From: a virus
Reading direction: 5' to 3' (one strand)
IMG/VR virus record: IMGVR_UViG_3300046804_001595
Location: 1 to 47,879 of that record
Length of the DNA: 47,879 nt
The translations under genes and the position numbers were made by a program. Of the stretch, positions 18,268-25,705 are shown piece after piece (the first letter of the stretch is position 1; the number at the start of each line of letters is the position of its first letter). The notes below the pieces were generated by a model that did not search any database, had not been told where the DNA came from, and saw only the letters and a list, made by a program, of their open reading frames with translations.

Positions 18268-19494
18268 TTGTTCCAACTTCGCCCCCATCAACAAATTGCC
18301 CTTGATGCTCTTCGGCAGGTTGCCAAGGGCATCTGTGTTTTCCCTACTGGCGGTGGTAAAACCAACGTTGGTATTTTTGATGCGATTGAGCAGTTCCTTT
18401 CTGATACTGCTCAAACCATCGTAGTGGTTGCTCCTCGCATTCTGCTGGCAGAGCAACTGTCTTCAGAGTACCTTGAGTTCATCACCAATGCTCACGTGAT
18501 GCACGTTCATACGGGTGAAACTCATCACTTCCGCAGCACTCGCCCTAACGTTATCCGTGCCTGGTGGGAGCAAGTGGAAGGTCACAAACTGATCTTTACC
18601 ACTTACAACTCTCTGCAGCAACTGCAACGTGCAGGTATTGCCGTAGATACGATTTACTTTGATGAAGCACACAACTCTGTGAAGCGTAACTTCTTCCCTG
18701 CCACAGAATATTTTGCTTCCGAAGCAAAGCGTTGCTACTTCTTTACTGCAACTCCCAAGTATTCTTCTGTGGTTGGCAAACCTGGTATGAATGACGTTGA
18801 TGTTTATGGTCAAATCATTGCTAAGGTTCCTGCTCCCGATCTTGTGCAGGGTGGTTACATCATTCCCCCCAAAGTTATGATGAAGGAGATGCGCCTTTCC
18901 ATCAAGGGTGAGGACATTGCCCAGCGTGATTGCGAGTATCTTCTGCAAACGATTGCAGATCATCCTGTCAATAAGATCCTGATCTGTGCCAAGGCAACCA
19001 AGCACATCGTTGGTTTGCTTTCCGAAACTGATTTTGCAGATCAACTGGCAGAGCAGGGTTACTCTGTGATGCACATTACTTCTAAGCATGGTGCCTTTAT
19101 TGATGGTAAGATTGTGAACCGTGAGGTGTTCTTTGACACTCTCAACCAGTGGGGTAAGGATGCCGACAAGAAGTTTGTGGTTCTGCACCACAGCATTCTT
19201 GCCGAAGGCATCAATATCTCTGCCCTGGAGGCAGTGGTATTCATGCGCTCTATGGACGTTGTGGGCATTGGACAGACGGTTGGGCGTACTCTGCGCCTAC
19301 ACCCCCAGGATGCTGCTGGGATCCGCTCTGGTGCCCTCCAGGCGGGCAATCTGGAGGCATATGCCAAATCCTATGGTTTGGTGATCTGCCCCACCTTTGA
19401 CAAGGCATCACAGAACACTGCACGGGCAGTACAGAACGTGGTTGACATCATCTTCAAAGACGGTGATGTTGCCGTAAGCACTATCCGCCGCTGA
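18268..19494 (+). CDS. Superfamily 2 DEAD/DEAH-type helicase (Res/UvsW-like)
   Basis: I chose TTG at 18268 because GGAG precedes it by 3 nt and because it lies 22 nt after a TATAAT. The longer frame from 18196 would start inside the promoter hairpin. The 408-residue product has a Q-like LRPHQ motif, Walker A FPTGGGKT (25-32), DEAH (132-135), TATP (160-163), motif V 'LAEGINI' and motif VI GQTVGRTLR (335-343). T4 UvsW is about 500 residues with an extra N-terminal domain that is missing here. Base composition is clearly GC-richer than its neighbours, suggesting separate acquisition. ATP-driven branch migration or R-loop unwinding is the likely activity. Confidence 0.8.
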   Translation: MFQLRPHQQIALDALRQVAKGICVFPTGGGKTNVGIFDAIEQFLSDTAQTIVVVAPRILLAEQLSSEYLEFITNAHVMHVHTGETHHFRSTRPNVIRAWWEQVEGHKLIFTTYNSLQQLQRAGIAVDTIYFDEAHNSVKRNFFPATEYFASEAKRCYFFTATPKYSSVVGKPGMNDVDVYGQIIAKVPAPDLVQGGYIIPPKVMMKEMRLSIKGEDIAQRDCEYLLQTIADHPVNKILICAKATKHIVGLLSETDFADQLAEQGYSVMHITSKHGAFIDGKIVNREVFFDTLNQWGKDADKKFVVLHHSILAEGINISALEAVVFMRSMDVVGIGQTVGRTLRLHPQDAAGIRSGALQAGNLEAYAKSYGLVICPTFDKASQNTARAVQNVVDIIFKDGDVAVSTIRR

Positions 19495-19534
19495 TCTTTT
19501 ATTCAATTATTCAATTCACTGAGGATTTTTTCAA

Positions 19535-19675
19535 ATGAAGTACGTTGTTCAACTCTACGTTGCTGGTAAAGTGTTTAACGAAGAAGTTCAAGCATCTAAT
19601 CCACAAGATGCTCGTACTACGGCAATTGCCCGCAATCCCAAGGCAAAAGTTGTTGGTGTGAACGTTAAATTCTGA
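19535..19675 (+). CDS. Small conserved cyanophage protein
   Basis: 46 residues (YVVQLYVAGKVFNEEVQAS opening, then 'NPQDARTTAIARNP'). I recall this short two-strand/helix protein from many cyanomyoviruses; its function is unknown. The stop overlaps the next ATG. Confidence 0.6.
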   Translation: MKYVVQLYVAGKVFNEEVQASNPQDARTTAIARNPKAKVVGVNVKF

Positions 19676-19899
19676 TGAATAACGTTCAGAACGAAGGTAT
19701 CCTGAATCCTACTCCAGGAACTCCAAATGGATATGTAACCAAGGATGGAATGTGGGCAGCAGTTCCTTGGGGAAAGAAATTTATTATTCTTCATAAGGGA
19801 AGACAAATTCACACCTGCAACAATTATAAGTCCGCAAAAACCTACATTCAAAAGGCAGTAAAAGGCACATCGGTTTCAACTCTGGATGAATTTTTATGA
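19675..19899 (+). CDS. Hypothetical protein
   Basis: 74 residues beginning NNVQNEGILNPTPGTPNGYV, with a compact beta-type middle (MWAAVPWGKKFIILHKGRQI) and a basic helix. Translationally coupled on both sides (TGATG before, ATGA after). No known family recognised. Confidence 0.55.
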   Translation: MNNVQNEGILNPTPGTPNGYVTKDGMWAAVPWGKKFIILHKGRQIHTCNNYKSAKTYIQKAVKGTSVSTLDEFL

Positions 19900-20114
19900 C
19901 TCAAATGTTTACCTGTACTTCTGCTGATCCTTATGATAGGCACACCTATGAAGTTGTTTTGAAAAATGGTAAAAACAAAATTTTTGAACATTGGGAGGAT
20001 GCTCAAGGGTATTGGTTCCAGAACAATCATATTCCAGATTTTTTGGATCTTGTAATTGTAAGAGACAAAAAGAAAAGTAAAGAAAAGGTGAAGAGTGCTG
20101 GATTTGCACAATAA
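19896..20114 (+). CDS. Hypothetical protein
   Basis: 72 residues with a Lys-rich C-terminus (VRDKKKSKEKVKSAG). It overlaps the previous gene by 4 nt and closes this three-gene unit before a late-promoter-like octamer. Confidence 0.5.
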   Translation: MTQMFTCTSADPYDRHTYEVVLKNGKNKIFEHWEDAQGYWFQNNHIPDFLDLVIVRDKKKSKEKVKSAGFAQ

Positions 20115-20117
20115 ATA
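20110..20117 (+). promoter_or_regulatory. Candidate T4-type late promoter (AATAAATA)
   Basis: An exact octamer overlapping the stop of the preceding gene, 21 nt before the next start; AGGAG lies between. Confidence 0.5.
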
Positions 20118-20138
20118 ATTTGAACACAGGAGAAACTT

Positions 20139-20312
20139 ATGTTTACTCTGTTTCTCACAACAATTTTAACGTGTTCTGATATTATAATGATTGCTAATAG
20201 ATTAGTAAATGTTAAATTATTAACTTTTCAACAAAAAACAGAAATTCTTTGGGAACTTAAAAAAGTAGTTCCCTCTTGTCCTTTGATCATTAAATCAGAT
20301 GTACGAAAATGA
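20139..20312 (+). CDS. Small hydrophobic-N-terminus protein
   Basis: 57 residues with a hydrophobic first 25 (MFTLFLTTILTCSDIIMIA), possibly a membrane or signal segment. It starts after an AGGAGAAA ribosome-binding site behind a late-type octamer. It overlaps the next gene by 14 nt in another frame. Confidence 0.55.
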   Translation: MFTLFLTTILTCSDIIMIANRLVNVKLLTFQQKTEILWELKKVVPSCPLIIKSDVRK

Positions 20313-20475
20313 GACTTTAGAAGAAAAGTGGAATCGTGGACTAGACTTGTTCATAGAAAGTGTACATAAACCAGATAACGAACTCCGCCAATGTGCTCAT
20401 AATCAAAAATGTTATAATGAACTCATGGCAGTTAGGGAAACTGTACTAGAGTATCTTAAAACCATAAGAAAATGA
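20299..20475 (+). CDS. Hypothetical helical protein
   Basis: 58 residues, mostly helix-forming and with two Cys (RQCAHNQKCYNEL). Start and stop both overlap neighbouring genes (14 nt, then 4 nt), the usual arrangement of coupled phage genes. Confidence 0.5.
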   Translation: MYENETLEEKWNRGLDLFIESVHKPDNELRQCAHNQKCYNELMAVRETVLEYLKTIRK

Positions 20476-20711
20476 GCACATATTATATCTACTTTGTCAT
20501 ATTCTTTTGTATTGCTTATTTGATTATCACAGATCAATCAGTAGCAAAGGGGTTTTATATGTTAACCCAACTTGCAAGAGTACAATATGAAAAAACTAAA
20601 TGGTGGATACTTCACAATCCAGCAAATCCCATTGTAAAGTATTTCATGTGGAGAAGAGCATATAAACTTGCAAAAGAATTGCAAGAAGAGATAGAATCTA
20701 AAAATAAATAA
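20472..20711 (+). CDS. Small membrane protein
   Basis: 79 residues. Residues 4-22 (YYIYFVIFFCIAYLIITD) form one transmembrane segment, followed by an aromatic and basic cytoplasmic part and a charged helix. Function unknown; the stop overlaps a late-type octamer. Confidence 0.55.
   Translation: MSTYYIYFVIFFCIAYLIITDQSVAKGFYMLTQLARVQYEKTKWWILHNPANPIVKYFMWRRAYKLAKELQEEIESKNK
20704..20711 (+). promoter_or_regulatory. Candidate T4-type late promoter (AATAAATA)
   Basis: An exact octamer that includes the stop of the membrane protein gene, 20 nt before the next start. Confidence 0.5.
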
Positions 20712-20731
20712 TACTATATTTTTATAAAAAT

Positions 20732-21055
20732 ATGTTATCAACACAATATCGTCTTCGTTTGGAATTCATTTGCGATAGAATTGCAAAGCATGAAGAAGTT
20801 CAACTTGAAGATATGATTTGGGCAGAAAAACTTGCAAAAGCAAATCGTTCTGCTTCAACTATACTTCGTCAGGCAAGAAGAAAAGCAGAAAACCCTGATA
20901 TGCAAGAAGGAGACCTAGATGATTTTATGAATCAGTTAGATCTTGGTGGATTGGGTCATGAAAGATTTGGCAAGCGTGGTTTTGATAGTGTTGATGAACT
21001 TGCCGATTGGTTTAAAAGAGATGATGATGAAACTGATTGGAGGCAACGCGATTGA
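20732..21055 (+). CDS. Conserved helical hypothetical protein
   Basis: 107 residues. The helical N-terminus (RLRLEFICDRIAKHEEVQLE) continues to an 'ASTILRQARRKA' segment; the Asp-rich C-terminus has a 'GLGHERFGKRGFDS' loop. I think relatives exist in cyanomyoviruses but cannot name the function. A late-type octamer precedes it. Confidence 0.55.
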   Translation: MLSTQYRLRLEFICDRIAKHEEVQLEDMIWAEKLAKANRSASTILRQARRKAENPDMQEGDLDDFMNQLDLGGLGHERFGKRGFDSVDELADWFKRDDDETDWRQRD

Positions 21056-21249
21056 CTTACGAAGAGTTTGTTAATAAAAGTCCTGAGCATTATATGGATA
21101 TGGTGCGCTTGATTGACATCAAACTCAAACATCGTATGAAATTTACTGAAGAAGAAAAAGAAATAAAAGATCATATTATGGAATTTCAACAACAAACTAA
21201 GATAAATGAATTAAGAGATAAATTTCAAAAATGTTGGGAGATTGAATAA
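21052..21249 (+). CDS. MTYEEF-family small protein, copy 1 (TTG start)
   Basis: 65 residues. The TTG start overlaps the preceding stop (ATTGA), and the product then begins TYEEFVNKSPEHYMDMVRLI. This matches the copy at 26442 (TYEEFLDIPFSSLKDIETI) in opening and layout: a short N-terminal motif, a helix, an 'Exxxx-EEE' acidic patch, then a helix. The alignment with the paralogue is what decides the TTG start. Confidence 0.6.
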   Translation: MTYEEFVNKSPEHYMDMVRLIDIKLKHRMKFTEEEKEIKDHIMEFQQQTKINELRDKFQKCWEIE

Positions 21250-21440
21250 TGAAACATGCATTAGTTCTTTCTCTTTGTTTTCTTCCTCTTGCAATCATTT
21301 ATGTGTTTATGAAAGTTTCATTGTGGTTATCAACTAGCGTATCAGAAATTAAGTATGTAAAGGACGATGCAAAACGATCACACGGACCATACTTGGAAAA
21401 TGTCTATGCAGACGTTGATGAAAAGAATGAAGAGGATTGA
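21249..21440 (+). CDS. Small membrane protein
   Basis: 63 residues with one N-terminal transmembrane segment (ALVLSLCFLPLAIIYVFMKV) and an acidic cytoplasmic tail. It could also be a signal anchor. It overlaps the next gene by 14 nt. Confidence 0.5.
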   Translation: MKHALVLSLCFLPLAIIYVFMKVSLWLSTSVSEIKYVKDDAKRSHGPYLENVYADVDEKNEED

Positions 21441-21573
21441 AATTTCTGATCAAATTGATGAAGCAATTTGGAAATGGTATTTTGAACATGGGAAAGAGGT
21501 TCCTAATTGGAAATATGAAAAAGACCCCCAGTGGTGGATTGATTATCTTGCATCACTTGACAACCAAGAGTAA
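21427..21573 (+). CDS. Small Trp-rich hypothetical protein
   Basis: 48 residues with clustered Trp (AIWKWYFEHGKEVPNW, 'PQWWIDYL'). I start it at the ATG overlapping the previous gene; longer in-frame starts would overlap it much more. Its end carries the -35 of a consensus promoter. Confidence 0.5.
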   Translation: MKRIEISDQIDEAIWKWYFEHGKEVPNWKYEKDPQWWIDYLASLDNQE

Positions 21574-21585
21574 ATACCCTATAAT
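21557..21585 (+). promoter_or_regulatory. Perfect consensus sigma-70 promoter TTGACA-N17-TATAAT
   Basis: TTGACA at 21557-21562 and TATAAT at 21580-21585 with 17 nt between. The -35 lies inside the previous coding end. Downstream bases (ACACCCATATACACC) resemble the initially transcribed region of the stem-loop cassettes. Confidence 0.85.
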
Positions 21586-21607
21586 ACACCCATATACACC
21601 CATTATC

Positions 21608-21811
21608 ATGAACTACAAACCCTACTCACTAGAATGGAGTAGACGGCGATATCTTGCCGAGGCAATCCAACAATATTTTGATACTGATGCATCTCTGGAT
21701 GTTGTATTGGATGATATTGTAAGTGTTCTTGAAGAAAACGTAGAGCATCATAAGAGTCGTGCGGAACGTTTTCAAGAAGTCTTAGATGGTTTGAAATCTT
21801 TACCCTATTAA
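21608..21811 (+). CDS. Hypothetical helical protein
   Basis: 67 residues (NYKPYSLEWSRRRYLAEAIQ opening). First gene behind a consensus promoter, so probably expressed immediately after infection. All-helical composition; no motif recognised. Confidence 0.6.
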   Translation: MNYKPYSLEWSRRRYLAEAIQQYFDTDASLDVVLDDIVSVLEENVEHHKSRAERFQEVLDGLKSLPY

Positions 21812-21813
21812 TT

Positions 21814-22194
21814 ATGACCGAAAAGCAACCTAATGAGTTTGGAAAAGCACTACAAGAGTGGTGGGACTCTGATGCCTGTAAAGAACTTCAAAAATCACAT
21901 AAAGAAGCAAAAGAACGTGCAGTAGGAAAGTATTTCATGCTTTCTGAAGAAGATAAAGTTGATATGGTACAAGCAATCTGCTACCTTATGTGTAAGGCAG
22001 AAGAAGAAGGAACAAGTCACCGTGGACTCCAAGATGCATTAGGAATTTATCCTGTGGGGTTCTGGGTAGATCATCTAATGGAAGTACATAATGCTCTATG
22101 GACTTATTATCATGATAAGAAACAAGAACAAGATCTTAAAGATGATCTTGACTCTTTAGAAAAATTTATAGATAAAAGTGTAGAGCCTGACTAA
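21814..22194 (+). CDS. Conserved cyanophage hypothetical protein
   Basis: 126 residues, charged and helical, with a central 'KVDMVQAICYLMCKAEEEGTSHRG' region and 'GFWVDHLMEVHNALWTYY'. I believe similar proteins occur in cyanomyoviruses; function unknown. It begins 2 nt after the previous stop. Confidence 0.6.
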   Translation: MTEKQPNEFGKALQEWWDSDACKELQKSHKEAKERAVGKYFMLSEEDKVDMVQAICYLMCKAEEEGTSHRGLQDALGIYPVGFWVDHLMEVHNALWTYYHDKKQEQDLKDDLDSLEKFIDKSVEPD

Positions 22195-22198
22195 CACG

Positions 22199-22672
22199 AT
22201 GGACTACTTAAGAATTCAACCTGGAAAAGCAGTTTTAGTATTAAATTCTAGTTACGAACCACTCAACATCACAAGTTGGAAAAGAGCAATAGTTTTACTG
22301 CTTAAGGAAAAAGCACAAGTTCTTTCTGATAGGGTAATTCGCCTTCTTGATTATGTAAAAGTTCCTCTTTCAAAGATCATGTCGCACAAACCATCCAGAG
22401 CGATGATTTATAAGAGAGACAAAAATAGTTGTCAATACTGTGGATCAACAAGAAATTTAACGATTGATCATGTTTTGCCAAGATGTCGTGGTGGTGATGA
22501 TAGTTGGGAAAACCTTGTAGTTGCATGTAGTCCTTGTAACACCAGAAAAGGTAATTCTTTGCTAGAACATACTGGTATGCGATTGCTAAAGCGACCAAGA
22601 GCACCATTTAATAAAATGCAATTCATTCTGGACAATTCTAATATTCAAGAATGGTTGGAGTATAGTTTTTAA
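22199..22672 (+). CDS. HNH endonuclease
   Basis: 157 residues with a complete HNH beta-beta-alpha metal fold: CQYC (78-81), the catalytic IDHVLPRCRGGDDSWENL segment (D90-H91, N105) and the second Cys pair C110/C113 with N114. The N-terminal ~65 residues (VLVLNSSYEPLNITSWKRAI) match the cyanobacterial/cyanophage HNH family rather than homing enzymes inside introns. Likely a DNA nuclease for host-DNA breakdown or marker exclusion. It starts 4 nt after the previous stop. Confidence 0.85.
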   Translation: MDYLRIQPGKAVLVLNSSYEPLNITSWKRAIVLLLKEKAQVLSDRVIRLLDYVKVPLSKIMSHKPSRAMIYKRDKNSCQYCGSTRNLTIDHVLPRCRGGDDSWENLVVACSPCNTRKGNSLLEHTGMRLLKRPRAPFNKMQFILDNSNIQEWLEYSF

Positions 22673-22680
22673 TTAATAAA

Positions 22681-22881
22681 ATGACAGAAAGATCACAAGC
22701 ATTCATGAATGCGATTTGGGAAGCACGTAATAATGGTGCTGATACTGAAGAGAAACTTGTTTCTGCAATTCTTCAAGTAGCAGCAGAGACTGTAAAGTGG
22801 TATAATGCACAAAATAATATGGTTGTTTTAGATAAGACTGACATTCTACAACTCGCAGAGGAACTAAATGGATCTAATTAA
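22681..22881 (+). CDS. Hypothetical protein
   Basis: 66 residues, helical, beginning TERSQAFMNAIWEARNNGAD. It follows the HNH gene by 8 nt and overlaps the next gene by 14 nt. Not recognised. Confidence 0.55.
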   Translation: MTERSQAFMNAIWEARNNGADTEEKLVSAILQVAAETVKWYNAQNNMVVLDKTDILQLAEELNGSN

Positions 22882-23176
22882 TTTTAAGCATCGTAAAACT
22901 TTAATTAAATACAATCACCGCTATGATTATGGACATGATCTGTATTTTCAAATTTTAAACATCAAGCGTTGGAGTTTGCTTCAAATTTCTGTGAGTTGGA
23001 ATGACTATGCTTCTTGGCCGTATCTACAAATTAAATCAGGAAGTGGTGATGTTTTGAGTATTATTTTCTGGGTTTATAAGTTTGGATTTGATATTGATTT
23101 TATGGGTAGAACTTGGTGTTGGGATTATTTGGATAAAATAGATGAAGAAGGGGAAAATAATGAAGGAATTTCCTGA
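22868..23176 (+). CDS. Hypothetical aromatic-rich protein
   Basis: 102 residues with many Trp and Tyr (KRWSLLQISVSWNDYASWPY), a beta-rich middle and an acidic end. It may be a small beta-barrel. Overlaps neighbours on both sides. Confidence 0.5.
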   Translation: MDLINFKHRKTLIKYNHRYDYGHDLYFQILNIKRWSLLQISVSWNDYASWPYLQIKSGSGDVLSIIFWVYKFGFDIDFMGRTWCWDYLDKIDEEGENNEGIS

Positions 23177-23354
23177 TAAACTCAATTTGGATATAATGTG
23201 GACCGTTGCCACATCGACCAGTATTGAAACTGGCACAAGACCCCAATACGGGTTTGCTAAACTGCTGTATGATTACCTCGCTGATAAAGAACCTTATGGA
23301 CTTTCAATCTCCTACGACTCTCAAAGAAAAGAAGGCACTACTGAAGAAACTTGA
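23160..23354 (+). CDS. Hypothetical protein
   Basis: 64 residues (KEFPDKLNLDIMWTVATSTS). The ATG at 23160 is preferred over an in-frame start 18 nt earlier because it lies after GGGGA. It overlaps the next gene by 59 nt in another frame, so one of the two starts could be later than given. Confidence 0.45.
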   Translation: MKEFPDKLNLDIMWTVATSTSIETGTRPQYGFAKLLYDYLADKEPYGLSISYDSQRKEGTTEET

Positions 23355-23586
23355 AACTGCCTACAACACTTGTTTTGATTGTGGTCGAAAGTATGGTGTG
23401 TATTCTGTAGGTTGTTCATCCGTATATGAGTCAAAGTGTGGTGTATGTGGTGAAATCAAACCGATTACAGAGACTCGTGACTTTGCCTATTTTGTAACTG
23501 GTATTCGCAAACTCAAACTAGAAATTCAAAATGAGAAAAGTCAAAGTAAAACCAAAGTCCAGCAAAGCGAAGAATCGTCTAGCTAA
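23296..23586 (+). CDS. Zinc-ribbon-like protein
   Basis: 96 residues with two CxxC pairs, CFDCGRKYG and CGVCG, about 25 residues apart, preceded by a basic helix (LKEKKALLKKLETAYNT). The spacing fits a zinc ribbon, perhaps nucleic-acid binding. The tail is Ser/Gln/Lys-rich and overlaps the following gene. Confidence 0.55.
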   Translation: MDFQSPTTLKEKKALLKKLETAYNTCFDCGRKYGVYSVGCSSVYESKCGVCGEIKPITETRDFAYFVTGIRKLKLEIQNEKSQSKTKVQQSEESSS

Positions 23587-23746
23587 CACTATGGAAGGCA
23601 ATCCTGTCTGCATTGTAGAGCAGGATACTGGTGGTGAGTTGTTTCTCGCATCAGAAAATCGTAAATACTTTTTCTGGGTCAGCACTCGTACAGGTACAAA
23701 CCGTTTTGGTGACAAATCTGACACACATTGGGAGGTAATTGAATGA
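23531..23746 (+). CDS. Conserved small cyanophage protein
   Basis: 71 residues: a basic N-terminus (RKVKVKPKSSKAKNRLAN), then 'EGNPVCIVEQDTGGELFLASENRKYFFWVS' as a small beta domain, ending 'HWEVIE'. I recall this as common in cyanomyoviruses. An alternative start lies at 23591 (MEGNPV). Confidence 0.6.
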   Translation: MRKVKVKPKSSKAKNRLANTMEGNPVCIVEQDTGGELFLASENRKYFFWVSTRTGTNRFGDKSDTHWEVIE

Positions 23747-23919
23747 AGCCTAAGTTCCGTGAAGTATTAGAGATGGCAATCTCTGAAGGAGTTCAGTATG
23801 GATATAGACGTGCTCACAAGCACGTTGAAAATCCCACTGAGGGTGCTATAATTGATAGCATTCAAAAAAATGTAATGGATTGCATTTACGAATGGTTTGA
23901 TTTTGAGGAAAACGAATGA
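23743..23919 (+). CDS. Hypothetical protein
   Basis: 58 residues (KPKFREVLEMAISEGVQYGY), helical, with an acidic end. Start and stop each overlap the neighbour by 4 nt. Not recognised. Confidence 0.55.
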   Translation: MKPKFREVLEMAISEGVQYGYRRAHKHVENPTEGAIIDSIQKNVMDCIYEWFDFEENE

Positions 23920-24110
23920 CTTACGACCAACTCTATGAGCACATTACCTTTTATGTTGATCAAGAACTTGATAACAAGCGTAAATCGTGTCTCATCCTTG
24001 GTGCTGTTATGGAGTTTATGCTTGATTGCCTTGATGAAGGTGTAGATCCTCGCACACTTGATATGACTGGATTTGTGAATGAGAAACTTGATGAACTGGA
24101 GGGCAAATGA
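23916..24110 (+). CDS. Hypothetical helical protein
   Basis: 64 residues, acidic and helical (LILGAVMEFMLDCLDEGVD). Begins with the ATGACT junction shared by many genes of this cluster. Confidence 0.5.
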   Translation: MTYDQLYEHITFYVDQELDNKRKSCLILGAVMEFMLDCLDEGVDPRTLDMTGFVNEKLDELEGK

Positions 24111-24349
24111 GATTCCGTAACATTGAGTTCCGTTGGAGTAAATGTAACAACAAGTATGAACTCGTCAAGTGGTATGGTGAAACTTGTTGTGTAGTTGCGT
24201 TCTTTGATAAAAACAAAGAAGGATACGATATGAGAACCATCGGTACAAGGTTCTTTGAGGATAAAGATGCTTGGGTTGTTGGTAAGTATGGTCTAGAGTT
24301 TCTAAATGAAATCTTTGAGATTGAAAGAATTGAAGAGGAACTGAAATAG
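24107..24349 (+). CDS. Hypothetical protein
   Basis: 80 residues with two beta-type halves (RFRNIEFRWSKCNNKYELVK, 'ETCCVVAFFDKNKEG') and a helical end. Last gene before a stem-loop promoter cassette. Confidence 0.5.
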   Translation: MRFRNIEFRWSKCNNKYELVKWYGETCCVVAFFDKNKEGYDMRTIGTRFFEDKDAWVVGKYGLEFLNEIFEIERIEEELK

Positions 24350-24360
24350 GACACTTGAAG

Positions 24361-24405
24361 AACTGGCACAGGGCATCTCCGCAGGTGCCCTTTTTGCCTT
24401 ATAAT
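24361..24405 (+). promoter_or_regulatory. Box/stem-loop/-10 cassette 2 (PeSL-like)
   Basis: AACTGGCACA at 24361, hairpin GGGCATCT-CCGC-AGGTGCCC at 24371-24390 followed by TTTTT (a good intrinsic terminator), then TATAAT at 24400-24405. The box-to-hexamer distance is 39 nt. It separates two operons. Confidence 0.7.
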
Positions 24406-24426
24406 GACTTCATACACAACAAACCG

Positions 24427-24777
24427 ATGACTGACCTTTCCAACTTTACTTACAAGCAAATACAAGAACTTGAAAGGCAAATTGAAGAACAGAAGAGGTT
24501 GATTCAAGAACGCAAGGAATTTTTGAGTCAAACAAAAGACTGTGCGATTGGATATAAGGTGACTTTTTGTGTGAAGTTTAATCCTTATGCTCACGAACAC
24601 GATGAACTGTGCAGTACGGAGGAATTTGGTGATTGGTTGGTAAATGATGCAACAAATCAAATTATTAGTTACTTTGCTCTCAAAACTCCTTATGAAGATG
24701 TAAGTGGTTTTGAGATTACCGAAATGAATGATGAGGACAAGGAAGAATGGAAATGTTTTTGGGAGGATGAAGAATGA
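24427..24777 (+). CDS. Hypothetical protein with N-terminal coiled coil
   Basis: 116 residues. Residues 5-40 (YKQIQELERQIEEQKRLIQE) form a strong coiled coil; a mixed domain and an acidic end follow. The ATG lies 21 nt after the cassette's TATAAT, so this is the first gene of a promoter unit. Confidence 0.55.
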   Translation: MTDLSNFTYKQIQELERQIEEQKRLIQERKEFLSQTKDCAIGYKVTFCVKFNPYAHEHDELCSTEEFGDWLVNDATNQIISYFALKTPYEDVSGFEITEMNDEDKEEWKCFWEDEE

Positions 24778-25004
24778 CTAAACCTTATCTTTTGATTGTT
24801 GGGGACAACTACTACCCTTCTGCTTATACTGGTGATTGGGTTGCTTGTTATGCTACCGAAGAAGAAGCAAAAGAAAAATGGGAAGAACTATCTAAAGATA
24901 AGTATAGTAATGATTGGTATGAAATCGTTGATTTGAGGGAATGGATGGAAGATACTACATTTGATACTTTTGGACCTACTGGACTTATTGGAGACCCACA
25001 GTGA
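24774..25004 (+). CDS. Hypothetical protein
   Basis: 76 residues (KPYLLIVGDNYYPSAYTGDW, then 'CYATEEEAKEKWEEL'), probably a small alpha/beta fold; function unknown. ATGACT junction with the upstream gene, and its stop overlaps a GTG start. Confidence 0.5.
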   Translation: MTKPYLLIVGDNYYPSAYTGDWVACYATEEEAKEKWEELSKDKYSNDWYEIVDLREWMEDTTFDTFGPTGLIGDPQ

Positions 25005-25261
25005 AATTTTTTCAATACGATAAAAAAGTTTGGGATGATGGTGAAACTTCACACACTTGGCAGTTTGGTATCTTCAACAATAAAGCATTACTCTGGGTTC
25101 ATTATGAAAATCCCAGTAGTTTAGTTCATAGTAATGGTGGATTGCACATCCTACTCTCATTTTTCACTTCCTCTTCTCTGTTTGGAGCAGATTTTCAAGT
25201 TGGTAAGGTTGGTTTGAGTTTCAACTTTTTTACAGAATACTTTGATGGGTGGGATGACTAA
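25001..25261 (+). CDS. Hypothetical protein (GTG start)
   Basis: 86 residues (KFFQYDKKVWDDGETSHTWQ). The start is GTG overlapping the preceding stop (GTGA), the same coupling as at ATGA junctions. Beta-rich and aromatic; not recognised. Confidence 0.5.
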   Translation: MKFFQYDKKVWDDGETSHTWQFGIFNNKALLWVHYENPSSLVHSNGGLHILLSFFTSSSLFGADFQVGKVGLSFNFFTEYFDGWDD

Positions 25262-25439
25262 ACTTTACAATCGTCCTATGAACTTCTTTGAGAAAATCCA
25301 AGTTGGGTGGTGGTGGATTGGGCAAATCTTTGAAGAATGGTGCTATACTATGAGAAGTGAAGACGGAGAGTTCTTTAACTATCTTCAAAGTGATTATGTC
25401 CGTTATGAACAGGATATGTATTATCAGGACACTTTCTAA
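25254..25439 (+). CDS. Hypothetical Trp/Tyr-rich protein
   Basis: 61 residues (KIQVGWWWIGQIFEEW, then 'YVRYEQDMYYQDTF'). The ATGACT junction start is used. Last gene of its unit, before another cassette. Confidence 0.45.
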   Translation: MTKLYNRPMNFFEKIQVGWWWIGQIFEEWCYTMRSEDGEFFNYLQSDYVRYEQDMYYQDTF

Positions 25440-25483
25440 ACTGGCACAAGACCTCACCACAGACCCTGAAAATGCCTTATAAT
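25439..25483 (+). promoter_or_regulatory. Box/-10 cassette 3 (stem-loop lost or weak)
   Basis: AACTGGCACA at 25439 and TATAAT at 25478, 39 nt apart, just as in cassette 2, and the downstream bases (ACTCATAAGCAACC) are also similar. No convincing hairpin lies between, which makes this a natural variant showing that the box-to-hexamer spacing is kept without the stem. Confidence 0.6.
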
Positions 25484-25504
25484 ACACTCATAAGCAACCA
25501 ACCG

Positions 25505-25705
25505 ATGAAAGACGAAGAACTTCTAAACCTTGCTTCTTATTTTCTCACACTTCATCCTATTGATGAAAACAAACCAGAAAACCTTTTGAAGTTTGCCCGA
25601 GCAATCTATGAAGAAGGTTATGATGAGGGTTATACAAAAGGTTTCAAAGTAGGGCACGATGCTGGTTGGGAACTAAATGACGAAGTATCACGCAGAGGAT
25701 TATGA
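25505..25705 (+). CDS. EGYTKGFKVGHDAGW-family small protein, copy 1
   Basis: 66 residues. The N-terminal helix differs from its relative, but the last 32 residues (YTKGFKVGHDAGWELNDEV...) are nearly identical, also in DNA, to those of the gene at 26645. Recent duplication or recombination is clear. Function unknown; the conserved tail is probably an amphipathic helix. Confidence 0.6.
   Translation: MKDEELLNLASYFLTLHPIDENKPENLLKFARAIYEEGYDEGYTKGFKVGHDAGWELNDEVSRRGL

Noticed and set aside
18463-19191. Long minus-strand open frame (242 codons) opposite the helicase
   Set aside because: It is the shadow of the GC-rich helicase frame, has no motif or ribosome-binding site, and the plus strand has clear helicase motifs.
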